Assembly: GCA_009760855.2 (NCBI GenBank)
Contig: WPIO01000011.1
Coordinates: 2,594,501 to 2,657,500, forward strand
Reading direction: 5' to 3'
Length of the DNA stretch: 63,000 nt
Source of the DNA: Cristatella mucedo
Taxonomy: Eukaryota > Bryozoa > Phylactolaemata > Cristatellidae
Position numbers and translations under genes: made by a program. Positions within the stretch are counted from its first letter, which is position 1, and each line of letters starts with the position of its first letter. This document shows, piece after piece, positions 23,216 through 46,301 of this stretch. Below the pieces are notes generated by a model that did no database searches, was not told where the DNA came from, and worked only from the letters and a program-made list of their open reading frames with translations.

Positions 23216-26200
23216 ACTCATGCGAACCGTTTATCATTGACCGGCTATATGGTGACTAGATTCGCCGGAAACCTTCCCGCGAAATGCCTTCTCTGCCTCC
23301 CTCAACTAAGCTTTCTCTCAATATGTAGTTCAAAGGTTGAGCAAATTCTCAATCGCACGCAGTTACCGAACTATTTGCACTCGGCTGCTCGCAGCCATTG
23401 GCCTGAATCTCCCTGCTGCTGCAGATCCTTTCCTTTCCCTGTGTCGGGGACCATTAATTCCCTGACGTGTAGACGAAGCTGGTGCTTTGTCGCGTTTGCC
23501 GGCTCTTTGGCATGTAAAGGACGCATTCAGAGTTGTTTGGCGGGTTTTTAAGTCGTTGAACATCAAGGCAGACTAGACAGCAGCTCGAATCCATTATTAC
23601 ATCATGGCATAGGCATAGATGGAAAGGCAGCTCGTTCGTGGTCAAGAAAACTACTTTCGCTAGACGAGCTCGTTTTCGGGTAGCTCATACCTGGCATTGC
23701 TTGCCGTGATTAGCAAACCCTGAGATACTTGCACTTTCCACTGGGGGCAAGAAGGCAGCTTTGAGGTCGCGCTACAAACGAATTGCGAAATCAGTCAGAA
23801 TTTCGTAGAGTCAGCTGGCGTGTGAGTTATTCATTCCCTGTGAATGAGATCGTACACATTTTTTCGAAGGTACTTTTGATTTTTTCCGCTTAATGGCCGT
23901 AGTATGCACGTATTATGCACCGAGAATCCTGTCCAGAGCCAGAGTTCACCGAGGAATGCATCGCACGGATACGAACTGTATCGGAATGGTACGACAATAA
24001 TATCAGTTGCTGGAGTGAGTGAGAGGGTACATAGATGTCGGCTAGCACAATACCAAGAAACTGAAGTCCACAAAAGCAATAAGTAGTCCCTTACTCAGCA
24101 GACTAGCACCAGCCCCCGAGCACTTATCGTTTACCGGCCTGCGAGTGCACCGTTCATTGGCAGAACGTCGTGGTCCCTAACACAGGTCTGCATTGATGCG
24201 GTTACTCTTGCAGCCGTCTTTATGTCTTTAGACGCTATGCCTTGACCCTGGATCGTGACAGGCGTTTATAAGAATTCTCAAACGCCTCGCAGTGGCTGCA
24301 CCAAGTATGAGCCCCCCCCCCAAGTATTTGACACACTGACCAGTTTTCATCTGATGTCTAGCGTTTACAACAGTTCGCGTGTAACAGCAACTATCGGTAC
24401 TTAGGCAGGGTTGGCCAGCGATCAAAGCTCTGCCACTTTCCTGAAGCCAGCACAGCTCATGTTTGCCTGGCTTGCGACCAGCGAAGCTTCGCTAGCTAGC
24501 GATCCTGGCGATGCTAAAGCTGCGGCTGCGGCCAGGTGTTAGCAGCCTCCCACTCAGCTGCAAAATGTATCCTGACCTCTAGGCAGCGAGACGAATTTTC
24601 GTCGTGGATTGCTGAGGGGGTGGGTGCTAGCGAAAGGTCACTACGTCAGGAGCTGCCCAGAGAGCGGGTCCGTGCATTGTCAGTATGTACAGGACAGCAC
24701 AGTCAAGCCTGGGAATAGTCAAGCCAGCGATGGAAGCGATGGAAGCGAATACTTCACCTAAGGTGGCCAGGCTCCTGCTCCTGCGGCATCGTGCCTTTTT
24801 ACTTTTATCTCAACAGCACAGCCGTTAGGAGCAATTAGCCACGCGACTGCCACTCAAAGCAAGTTGGCAGGGGGTAAAGAGCTCAAAGTTTCCACGCGAT
24901 TTATTGAGTAACCGGGAAGCTCTAGTATCGCAGAAAAAATAAGATAGCGACAAACTGCATTCATCCGCATGCGCTGCAGACACGGGCACAGCAGCAGTTT
25001 CCAGCACAAAAGAAACACAAGGGTCGGCGTCATTCCAGCATACTTAGCTGCCGTCATTCAAGTACTGGCTACAGGCTCCGAAGCCGCGAAAGCAGACTGA
25101 CTGGCAGATTTCACTCATTTTTGAAGCTCGCAAAACAGCAGTGCCAACTGCTAAAGGGACTGTCTTTATTGCACACACAAGGGAACAACAACGATCGCAC
25201 TTGAGGAGTGGATCTGACTGCTTAACGCTTATCTGCTGGAGCACTCTGATTGCATCACGGTTGCTAGGAGAACGTGTGCCGAACGGCTCTGGACTGGCCA
25301 TAAAAACGCAGCTGCTCAATGACTTTCTGCGGCTAGATGCCTGACGTCATAGACTCTCAGCACCGGCGGGTCTGCAGAGGAGGCAGCCAGCGGTTAGTCG
25401 TCAAAAATAAGCTCTCTACCGACAGAAATAATTAAAAACTGCCGTGTAAAGCAGCCACGACGAAAAACGGCACCGGAAGTACAGCACTTTCGTAAGGCCT
25501 CTGTGGCTTAACAATCCATCAATTCCAAATACCATCGAAGTACTCGCACAGCTACCACAGATTGAGTACTATTGATTAAGATAGCCAGTCCGGTCGGAGA
25601 GGGGGAGTGTCGTGTTGCCACCAAAAAATACTGCAAATCGGGTTCGGCTGCGTTCGCTGAGTCGTAATAGGCAAGTCACCAACAAAACGCGACTGGCCGA
25701 CCTAGCAAGACGAGAAACGCTGCAGACGATTCTAATTTGGTCCTGCTGAATCAGAGAACGCCATTCTCAGGCAAGTGAGCTGCCGTGGAATGGAATGCAA
25801 AAACGTCCCCCCCCCCACAAATACACAGTCGGTCGCCGTGTTTAGCTTGCCCAACCACCAACTCGACTCGGTTCGCCGACCGACCGTACGCTGGCACGGT
25901 GCACGAGACATTAGCCCCGAGCATAAAACTCAAGGCGACAGGTACCATAGAGAATCACTGAGCTGTTTGGCACGGTGCACGAGACATTAGCCCCGAGCAC
26001 AAAACTCAAGGTGACAGGTGCCATAGAGAATCACTGAGCTGTTTGAGAATGATCACGTGTTAGCAAGAGCATCGGCAATGACTGCGATCGACCGATTGTC
26101 AAAGGCATTTCCATACAATCATTTCGATAGCATCGCAGCCTCTCGGCTCTCCTCGGAATTATGGATCAGCTTGCTCGACTACTTCGACTACTACTCGACA

Positions 26201-26240
26201 CTCGACGACGACGACGATTGGCTGGCTCGGCAGCTGCTCG
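23216..26240. other. No gene recognised
   Basis: About 3 kb without a recognisable protein or element except the 76-bp duplication at 25893-26044. ORFs are all under 110 codons with no known motif. Confidence 0.45.
25893..26044 (+). repeat. 76-bp tandem duplication
   Basis: The block starting GGCACGGTGCACGAGACATT and ending CACTGAGCTGTTT occurs twice head to tail with only about three differences. Confidence 0.92.
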
Positions 26241-26241
26241 G

Positions 26242-26469
26242 TCATGCTTGTTTAAGACCTTTCTTGTTACTCCAAATGACGAACACGAGGAGCAGTGACA
26301 GCGCTGGGCCGAGCAGGGCGAAGCCTACGGTGCTCACCGAGCTGGTGATGCGTACGAGTAAGCCCCCACTCTTGCATCCACAATCTGACATGGTTTGCAT
26401 CTGCAACGACAAGCAGCTGAAATTATCAGTAGAGCTTTCGGTGAGCTGGCCTTCTACTACACATGGGCA
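26242..26469 (-). CDS. Candidate last exon: Cys cluster and C-terminal membrane segment
   Basis: Acceptor ctctccgaag|TGC, phase 0, 75 residues and a stop. It reads CPCVVEGQLTESSTDNFSC, then SDCGCKSGG, a roughly 23-residue hydrophobic segment and SNKKGLKQA. The topology suggests a type I protein with a short cytosolic tail. Confidence 0.5.
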   Translation of the reverse strand, partial: CPCVVEGQLTESSTDNFSCLSLQMQTMSDCGCKSGGLLVRITSSVSTVGFALLGPALSLLLVFVIWSNKKGLKQA

Positions 26470-27332
26470 CTTCGGAGAGTAAAATGCTACGGTAAGGACT
26501 GATCGAGACATGGTCTCTCTCTCTCTCTCTCCAAGTGCTCCTGTCTGTCATCGGTACATAGTATGCTATGTACCGATGACAGACATAGTATACAGACACT
26601 ATGCTATAGTATATGGACACATAGTATACAGACACGTATGCTGTTCGTGTTCGACAAAGCGCTGACCTGCACAAGCATCGAGGCAGTAAGCAGGGATTCT
26701 GCTAGATACGTGCGTGTGAAAATTCTATGCCAGTGCTTTGTTCCCTGACTTAAATGCCGCACAACGGTAGTCGCAATAGCTCAATCTGTAGAGCATGTAG
26801 TGAACCGGTAACCCAGAGATTGCTGGATCGTTCACAGCTTGAGGCTAAGTCTTCCATGCAGCACTCGGTCCCACGACCGACGGGGCCTCCGTCTGCTTAA
26901 TGACATTGGTTCCTTTTGCAATAACGTCACAAGTCAGATCGAACGTTTGCTGCCAGACAATGCATCGTAGGCCCACTTGATGGTCCACGTGCGAGCTCAG
27001 ATGTTTGAGCATAATTCCGACATGCTATCACCATGCTGTCTACCTGCATGTCCTCAGCATCAAGCTGATAAAAAAGTGAGTAAAAGCCTAGTACTTTCCC
27101 CGTGCCATTCCGAGTAACCGTCGCTCCCCACAAAGGCACTCTGACGCCGCCATTCACACACTCCTTTTAGTGGCCAGCTGCCCAAGGAGCTGATCTCCCG
27201 ACGGCATGCTCACAGTCACTCACAGCACGCCGGCAACGCGCGGGAAACGTTGCACGATCGTCAGCAGCCAGTGATGACAACGAGTGCTTACGAACGAATA
27301 TTCCCGCCGATCTCACTCTCACGTGACAATTG

Positions 27333-27372
<40 letters not shown>

Positions 27373-28451
27373 GTGAGCGCTTTCATCGCCCGTTCAAGGG
27401 TGCACCCACACACTCAGTCCACGTCCACCATGAGTGCAAAGGACGTGCAGGGTGGGGGATGCCTGTGGCATCCTGCACCGACCGTGCCAACGACTCGCGG
27501 CATTCGGCAGCAGGATGCAAGCGTCAGTCTACCACACGACGGCCCGGTGGTGCCGCTGCCGCCGCTCGCAGCCAAGCGCTTTGGCCGCTCGGCTCTAGGC
27601 GAGAGACTCAAACGAGAGAGGCAGCGCAAGCGCCCGTGCGGTGCCTTACCCAGCCACCTTTGGCAGTCACGTCGGGCAGCAGCTGAATAAGCCGCTCCCA
27701 CGTGGCAGTGTGCAGACAGGCCAGGGCACCGGCGATGGGAAAGTGCTCGCCGGCGGCCGTGGCAGAAGCATCGACGGGGGCATCGTCAGCAGAGCAGCGG
27801 CGGCGGGGCGAGTGCCCGGGCCTCTGCTGCCTCTGCTGCTGCAGGCTGCACAGGCCCAGAGCAATCCTCGAGCTGAGCAGCAAAAGCAGTGCCACGCGCG
27901 ACGACAGCGGGTCGTCGGTGCAGTCGGCGCTGGCCAGTGCTGCCCGGCAATCGGCGGCGGTCAGGGCAGCAAAGTTGATCTGCAGCGTCCAGCGGAGCAG
28001 ACGGCAGCGACGAGTCAGCATTGCATGGAAGGGAGCGTCGGGGCGTAGGAGGAGCGAGCACGCAAGCGAACCGAGCGATCGGCGATGGCAGCGGCGCGAG
28101 CACGATAGAGAAACTGTGGCGGCAATCCCTGCAACTCGACAGTCACGTGGGTTGTGCGCAGCCCAAGGGGGGGGGATAAAGCTCCTCGCACTTCGGAAGA
28201 AAGTGAGCAATAACGAAAGCGAGGTCACAGCTGGCCGCCCCCTCGCAGCATGGCGCCGACTCAGCAACGACGGCTGTCTGCACCCGGTGGCCGACGGAAG
28301 CAGTCTAGCGATCTGTGGCACTCAAAAGGCACCGACCTTCTTGGCTATTTCATCGACCTTCGCTCGTAGCCGACATCGAAGCTGTTGGAGGGTCTGCGTA
28401 ACGTGCAGTGTCACCGCTCTCCACTTGAACATGTAAATACCATCTGAAGTT
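26242..28451 (-). CDS. Candidate single-pass membrane protein gene, four exons
   Basis: Exons 28451-28337, 27979-27650, 27163-27044 and 26469-26242 join in frame; the internal junctions are phase 0. The product has a Cys-containing ectodomain with N-glycosylation sequons (NGT, NFS) and ends in one hydrophobic segment (VGFALLGPALSLLLVFVIW) followed by a basic SNKKGLKQA tail. I do not recognise it with certainty. The pattern FKW...T, then ADC...L..LLPDVTAKGG, then VTRNGTGKVLG..S and a C-terminal membrane segment recalls tectonic (TCTN) ciliary proteins, but this is only an impression. A signal-peptide-like ORF starting at 30320 on the same strand may be its 5' end. Confidence 0.42.
26542..26585. 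repeat. Hairpin: 20-bp perfect arms, 4-nt loop
   Basis: The arm at 26542-26561 (starts TGTCTGTCAT) is exactly complementary to 26566-26585, with loop TATG. Partial copies of the arm (ATAGTATACAGACA) follow to 26640. Confidence 0.95.
26768..26912 (+). mobile_element. tRNA-derived SINE or tRNA pseudogene
   Basis: GTCGCAATAGCTCAATCTG has a pol III A-box (TAGCTCAATCTG, 26777-26788) and, at normal tRNA spacing, GGATCGTTCAC (26825-26835) is a decayed B-box. The arms do not fold into a proper acceptor stem, so it is not a working tRNA. The following CCCACGACCGACGGGGCCTC could be SINE body. It lies in an intron of the candidate membrane-protein gene, on the opposite strand. Confidence 0.45.
27044..27163 (-). 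CDS. Candidate exon of membrane-protein gene (NGTGKVLGFYS)
   Basis: Forty codons in phase 0 between acceptor ctaaaag|GAG and donor CAG|gtagac. It reads ECVNGGVRVPLWGATVTRNG, then TGKVLGFYSLFYQLDAEDMQ. A TAA just upstream in frame supports a splice junction there. It contains the N-glycosylation sequon NGT. Confidence 0.48.
27335..27372 (+). repeat. GCT trinucleotide repeat, 12 units
   Basis: About twelve tandem GCT/CTG triplets, polyalanine or polycysteine in + frames. It falls just 5' of the candidate exon at 27163 on the - strand, so it is probably intronic. Confidence 0.9.
27650..27979 (-). CDS. Candidate exon of membrane-protein gene
   Basis: One hundred and ten codons in phase 0, acceptor ctggacgctgcag|ATC and donor TGG|gtaagg. 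It starts INFAALTAADCRAALASADC and ends TATWERLIQLLPDVTAKGGW. The middle is Gln/Arg-rich and poorly constrained. Confidence 0.42.
28337..28451 (-). CDS. Candidate exon (DGIYMFKW...)
   Basis: Acceptor atcgttgcag|A; the donor AAG|gtcggt is weak. The frame reads TSDGIYMFKWRAVTLHVTQT, then a basic amphipathic stretch ending in AKKVDEIAKK-like residues (RAKVDEIAKK). It ends in phase 0, compatible with the next exon. A second frame, NFRWYLHVQVESGD..., is also open here, so the reading frame is not settled. Confidence 0.35.
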
Positions 28452-28844
28452 CTGCAACGATATTTTGAGAACTTCAACGTGGTCACAGACTGATCTGTAA
28501 GTTGCAAACAGCTACGAGTACCCATAGAATCACGACACTGTTAGATAAGATAGATACTGATAGATAAGATAGACGTACCAAACCAATTGCCACCCACTCC
28601 CAACCCTTAAGTCTCGGTTAGCGAGCTATAAGGTTAATGGCATTTTGCACTGACGGCTAGCTTTGTCACCGGATGTCTCTTGAGACACTCAGTCGCAGGC
28701 CTACAACAGATTGGTAGCGTAAATTGCTACATTGCTATGTACACCCCAAAAAATCACTTTCATGACGAATCACTTTCATGACAATTTGAACAGTATAATG
28801 GAACTTCTTGAAAAACGACATAAAACCTATAAGTTCTGTAGTTC

Positions 28845-28880
28845 GTATGTACGTATGTATGTATGTATGTATTGTATGCA
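28845..28880 (+). repeat. GTAT microsatellite
   Basis: GTATGTACGTATGTATGTAT and related units; resembles the tail of LINE family A but has no LINE sequence next to it. Confidence 0.8.
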
Positions 28881-29078
28881 GGCTCCTCCGATAAGCCACT
28901 GGTGAGCTGTTAGAAGCATCACCGAGAGGGACCGGTGCACAGCTGTGGTCTGCCTGTGATGTGGCATAGACACAGGCCGGTAACCCGCTGGTGGACAGAT
29001 GGTGGATTCACCATCGGGGTCGGCCTGTGCACAGCTGTGGTCCACCTCGGATGAATCATCAGGGTCGACGAGGGGAAC

Positions 29079-29101
29079 GGGGGGGGGGGGGGGGGGGGGG
29101 G
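29079..29101 (+). repeat. Poly(G) run of 23
   Basis: Twenty-three consecutive G. Confidence 0.95.
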
Positions 29102-29293
29102 AGTCGAGTGAGAGTAGGGGCAGAAGGAAGCCGTGCGAGCTCTTCGGCTCCTTGCGTTGGTAATAAACTGTCGGTGTTGGGCATCGGCTGGCTCTCCGCT
29201 GTGCAAACAAAAAGCCACAAGTTCCTCTTATGATTTCAAACCAAGCTAGAAGCAACAGTTATTCAATCGAGAGTTGACCGAGGCGCACGTGCC

Positions 29294-29296
<3 letters not shown>

Positions 29297-29337
<41 letters not shown>
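29297..29337 (+). repeat. CA dinucleotide repeat
   Basis: About 20 CA units. Confidence 0.95.
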
Positions 29338-29339
<2 letters not shown>

Positions 29340-30119
29340 CCAGGCGCCATATTTGATGGCACTCGGCAGCCTGCATGGTTAGGTGAATCTTTCCATTGAC
29401 CTTTGAATGCAGGTCACGTACTGGGTTTCTTCAGTGGGTTGTGCATAGGTGTGTGCGCTTATTTATGACCGTGATATTACTAGCTGCAAACTCAGGCTAT
29501 CCATGCCTCGGTGCCCCTCTTCCTCTGGTGGTTTCCCGGTGACAGAAGGAGCCCATACTATCAATTCCGAAACTAAACTGAAAACTGAAAAGAAACTTGA
29601 AATTGGAGGTATAAACGCTCAGGCACGACTCTTTTCGGAAGGCCTCCCGAATGGAATCCCTTCACATACCCAGATACTCGCGCGTGAGCGTGCGCTGGAG
29701 TTTGATGGAGTGGCGGCGGTGCGCCTGACGGCGCGCCCCATCTGCAAGCGCTTTCGCTAGAGGCCAGCGGTGCGTTTCCTAAATACATTTCGATTCTCGA
29801 GAACGAGGCGTCCGGCGCCTGAAGTTACGAGGCAGCACAGCAGACGAACGCAGCAGCAGCAGACGACTGATCAGGCGCGTCTTGTGAGCGCTTTTCGTAT
29901 CAAGTGTAGCGCGAGCATGAGGATGGATACCTTGGTAGGCTATCCAAATACATCTGCGGAATGTCGGCGCCATGGCTAACCAGCTCCGCTAGCGTGACGT
30001 AGCGAAGCAACTCCTCGCCCTGCTCGCTTACGTCCTCGGCGGTACTGCGGAATGTCGTCGTTGCGTTGCTGCCGCTCAGATACGCTCGGCAGGAGCACAG
30101 GTTTAACTTGGGTGACTTG

Positions 30120-30320
30120 TCACTGAAGAGACGCGAGTGAAACCTGGACGGTGCACTGGACCCGCGCTGCCGGGCATGGACGCTGTCGGCGCGGTTGATT
30201 TCCGCCGACACTTCGGCTGCATGCAGCTTCATAACAAGCACCATACGGCGATGCTCCACGCAGCCGTCGAGCGCCGTAGACCAGCAGGACAAATATAGCT
30301 AGCAGATGCACCACATGCAA
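30120..30320 (-). CDS. ORF with signal-peptide-like start, head to head with RJL
   Basis: Sixty-six codons from the ATG at 30320. The N-terminus MHVVHLLAIFVLLVYGARRL is a clear hydrophobic leader, followed by a Cys/Arg-rich stretch ending CTVQ at a possible donor (CAG|gtttca). The overlapping frame (30292-29900) is longer but lacks a leader. It could be the first exon of the gene ending at 26242. The start sits 424 bases from the divergent RJL start. Confidence 0.35.
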   Translation of the reverse strand: MHVVHLLAIFVLLVYGARRLRGASPYGACYEAACSRSVGGNQPRRQRPCPAARVQCTVQVSLASLQ

Positions 30321-30744
30321 ATGCTGATAATGGGTCCGGTGAATCGATCGGGTACGTCCGTAGAACGCATTGCCTACAGTCAGTCCAACTCCAGACTACT
30401 GTTCAAGCATCTGTCTTCACGGTAATCCAAAACAGCGGACTCACTAGTTTCCCTTCCTCCCTATTATAATTAATACGCGATACGCCTCGGAAAAACCGTC
30501 ACGATGATGCAATAATGTAGGAACTACTACTGTCTATGACTAATGCCAACGCAACCGCACAGCAGCCAGCTTGATGTCTCACCACGCAACGAACGAATGC
30601 TGAATGCCGTTAAGAATTTAGTGTTTTAATTAAAATTAACTTTACTTCAGCACTTACAAGCTCAAATTTTCTGACCGCACGTGAGCGCCGACAGTGGTGG
30701 TCGGCGTTGTGGCAACCGGGCGCGTCCGGCGGCTGCTCGCTGAA
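30321..30744. promoter_or_regulatory. Putative bidirectional promoter interval
   Basis: The interval lies between the RJL start on + and the leader-peptide ORF on -. I see no TATA box in a convincing position. The last 100 bases before the RJL ATG are CG-rich while the middle is AT-rich. The inference rests only on the head-to-head layout. Confidence 0.3.
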
Positions 30745-43836
<13,092 letters not shown>

Positions 43837-44397
43837 GCGCAGGACGGCGCCACTGCCACGGCACTCGGCGGTCAGCGCAACGATCGCAACGGCCGAAACT
43901 GGATGCTACAAACGAGCGACCACAGTGCAGCCGCCGGAACTCGATACTTGCTCAAGGCTGGCTGCGGCCTGTGTGGCCATGACGACGAGCCCAGCAAGCG
44001 GCTGCCAAATCACCGGGTCTGAGAGCTGCCTCAGCAAGAGAGCAGCAGCAGAGAGCCAGCGGCAGCAAGGAGCACTTCCGGCGAGCGGCCCTGTAGCCTG
44101 CTCAGTCATGGGCTCAGTCGTCGGCTGCGGCTTCTGAGCCAGCACCACTCGGTCAGCAAGTGACATCGGCACAGCGGCATCCGGCGGCTGCTGACGCGGC
44201 CGCCTGCCTGCAGCGCAGGTCTACGACGTTGGCGGTGCGTTGCTTGCTCCGAACTCGTGCGTCGTCAGTGTTCGGCCGCGCTCCGCCTTCTACACGGCGC
44301 CGGCCAGGCAGAACGGCAGTCCTGCTTGCTGCCGGCGACGCAAGCAAACGTCCATCCAACGGTTCAGCGAATGGCAAACCTGCGAGCGAGCGACGAT

Positions 44398-44403
44398 AAT
44401 AAA
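44398..44403 (+). promoter_or_regulatory. Possible poly(A) signal of the RJL gene
   Basis: AATAAA lies 562 bases after the RJL stop codon on the same strand and is the first canonical hexamer I see downstream. It would give a 3' UTR of about 0.6 kb. Confidence 0.4.
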
Positions 44404-44596
44404 TTGACGAAACCCCCAGCGAGCAACTGGGCATCGGCTGACTTCGAGACATCGGGCGGCTCTGCCGCACGGCACTTCCGTCGCCCAGGGGAACTGCTGC
44501 TCTGACCACCGTTCGTGGGCCGCTTGCGGGAGAGGCAGCGCCGGAATTGACAAGCAGCAGTGCCTGGAGAAGCGCCGGGCGCTTGGCAAGCGCTAA

Positions 44597-44718
44597 GAGA
44601 GAGGGAGACAGACAGACAGACAGACACAGAGAGAGAAGAGAGAGAGACAGAGAGAGAGAGAGACAGAGAGAGAGAGAGACAGAGACAGAGACACAGAGAG
44701 ACACAGAGAGACACAGAG
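44597..44718 (+). repeat. GACA/GAGACA purine-rich microsatellite
   Basis: GAGACAGA and ACACAGAG units; purine-rich on +, the reverse orientation of the tracts left of 37 kb. Confidence 0.92.
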
Positions 44719-44786
44719 ATTTTGAGCGCACACTAAATGAAGCCAATGCCATGAAAGAGGGCTTGCCAGATCACGTAGCAAAATGA
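44718..44786 (+). other. Short coding-like tail after the GAGACA microsatellite
   Basis: Directly after the purine-rich repeat, one frame reads FERTLNEANAMKEGLPDHVA then K and TGA. The text is protein-like, and the repeat end provides an AG. It lies 0.9 kb past the RJL stop. It could be an alternative last exon or a transposon scrap. Confidence 0.2.
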
Positions 44787-45133
44787 CAGACGGTCAAGCT
44801 CCGTGGTGCCACCTTATGCAGATGCGAGAGGTTGCCAGAGGCAGGACGAGAAGTGGTAGTGGCAGCACAAGTCGGCACTCGAAACCAGATTAGCTTCGCG
44901 GCAGCAGCAGCAGAGCGATGAGCGCTACCGACCCAGGAGCCTACGTGCGCTACTGCAGCTGCCGTCCCCCTCCTGCGCTGTACCGCCCGGCCGCCGCCTG
45001 TAAACCTGCATTTGATAAGACAGCCGACGGGTCAATTAGGATGCAAGTGCCGTAAGCTGCTGTTCGGACACCCTCGCTGGAGAGGATGGGCTCGCAGAAC
45101 GATCGATTAGTCAAGATGAAACGAGCGAACGTG

Positions 45134-45243
45134 CTCGAACGAGATAACCGGGTTTGTTCCCTCCTCTTCCCAGTGCCCACACGAGATACTCGAACGAGAT
45201 AACCGGGTTTGTTCCCTCCTCTTCCCAGTGCCCACACGAGATA
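45134..45243 (+). repeat. 55-bp tandem duplication
   Basis: The block starting CTCGAACGAGATAACCGGGT and ending CCACACGAGATA occurs twice, apparently identical. Confidence 0.93.
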
Positions 45244-45337
45244 ATAGCCATTCACAAATCGCAGACTCCGGGATAGCATATTATGCATATGCAGCATGTA
45301 CGTACGATGCATCAGCAAATGCCACAGCAAATTAGCT

Positions 45338-45985
45338 GGTGTTATGCTGAGGAGCTTTCTATAGGGCACCCGGTGCGCATACGGCAGCCAACAAACTTGA
45401 TCTCAAGCAACGAAGAGAGAAAGTGAGAGGCATAGCTGAATCAGAAAGTCAGTCTAAGAAGTGAGTAGTGCATGAATGTACGGGAGCAGGGCGACTGAAA
45501 AGGATGCGCCCGAGTTGGCAGCAGGAGAATACAAGTAGCTGTGTAAGAAACGTGGAGTAAAAAGTCTTTCCATAAAGGAACGGAATGGGACCAGCTAACG
45601 TACTGCCCGCAGATGCCCTAAGCGCATGAGGATGCTGAAATTGGTGCAGCAGTTCAGCTAGGTATGGAGGAGCCTGGCCACGGTGAGTGGGCACTGGGGG
45701 TAGGAGTGAGAATTTTAGACTGTAATCGTTGATCGACTGGGAGCCATTACATCTCATTCAGAAAAGGAGACGAGAGGCTAAATTTCACGGATTGTTTATC
45801 AACTTTGCAGCCCTTTTCATCACCAACAATAATGGCTTTTTCCGGTAGCCCAGCCAACACGGAACTACACGAGTCAAATCTAGACAGAACCAGAGAGCTA
45901 ATAAAATCTTCAGCCAACCACCGCGGTAATTCGGGCAGGATTGAACATGCCGGCTACAGTTATGGAACCGGTTTTTGGAATGAAA
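45338..45985 (-). mobile_element. LINE family A, 3' part
   Basis: On the - strand it contains HRGQAPPYLAELLHQFQHPH and the SLTGLPEK-like region; the 3' end reads gtgttatgctgaggagc. It lies between the RJL and NBN gene ends. Confidence 0.68.
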
Positions 45986-46019
45986 CGTGTAAACAGCAAA
46001 CAGACCTCATTGAGGACAC

Positions 46020-46301
46020 CTAAACTATGAGCACGATGTCATGCCCTTCGGTAGTTTGCGAATAGTCAGAGCACCCGTCGGGTAGAGTGCACACCTCTGC
46101 AGACTTCATGCATCTTGCTGCCAAGAACAAAGTCAAGCTCTGCCCCTCCCCTAGGCATAACTCCTGGGAACGCCCTTCTACGCGAGCTTCTCGGCTTACG
46201 CACTTGTCAAAAATGGCGTTGACACGGCTTTGCTGGCTCGAGACCTGCACGTCGTCGTCGTCGTCATTATCGTCATCACTAGCCAGCGTCAACCCTCGGC
46301 C
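46020..46301 (-). CDS. NBN: Probable last NBN exon (acidic C-terminus)
   Basis: Acceptor cgtttcag|GGC, phase 0. It reads GRGLTLASDD, a run of Asp, then VQVSSQQSRVNAIFDK, and stays open to the stop at 46020. An acidic stretch followed by a hydrophobic/aromatic motif is what the ATM-binding tail of nibrin looks like. A donor after FDKC (gtaagc) is possible, so the true C-terminus is uncertain. Confidence 0.5.
   Translation of the reverse strand, partial: GRGLTLASDDDNDDDDDVQVSSQQSRVNAIFDKCVSREARVEGRSQELCLGEGQSLTLFLAARCMKSAEVCTLPDGCSDYSQTTEGHDIVLIV

Larger units (their letters stand above)
28452..30119. other. Microsatellites and unassigned DNA
   Basis: Holds GTAT, poly(G) and CA repeats. If the candidate - strand gene is real, this contains its first introns and possibly unrecognised exons. 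The - strand segment 30097-30025, which ends in GAC|gtaagc, reads NLCSCRAYLSGSNATTTF and might be one. Confidence 0.35.

Noticed and set aside
26768-26845. Functional tRNA gene
   Set aside because: A- and B-boxes are present but the acceptor stem does not pair and the B-box is mutated; better as a SINE or pseudogene.
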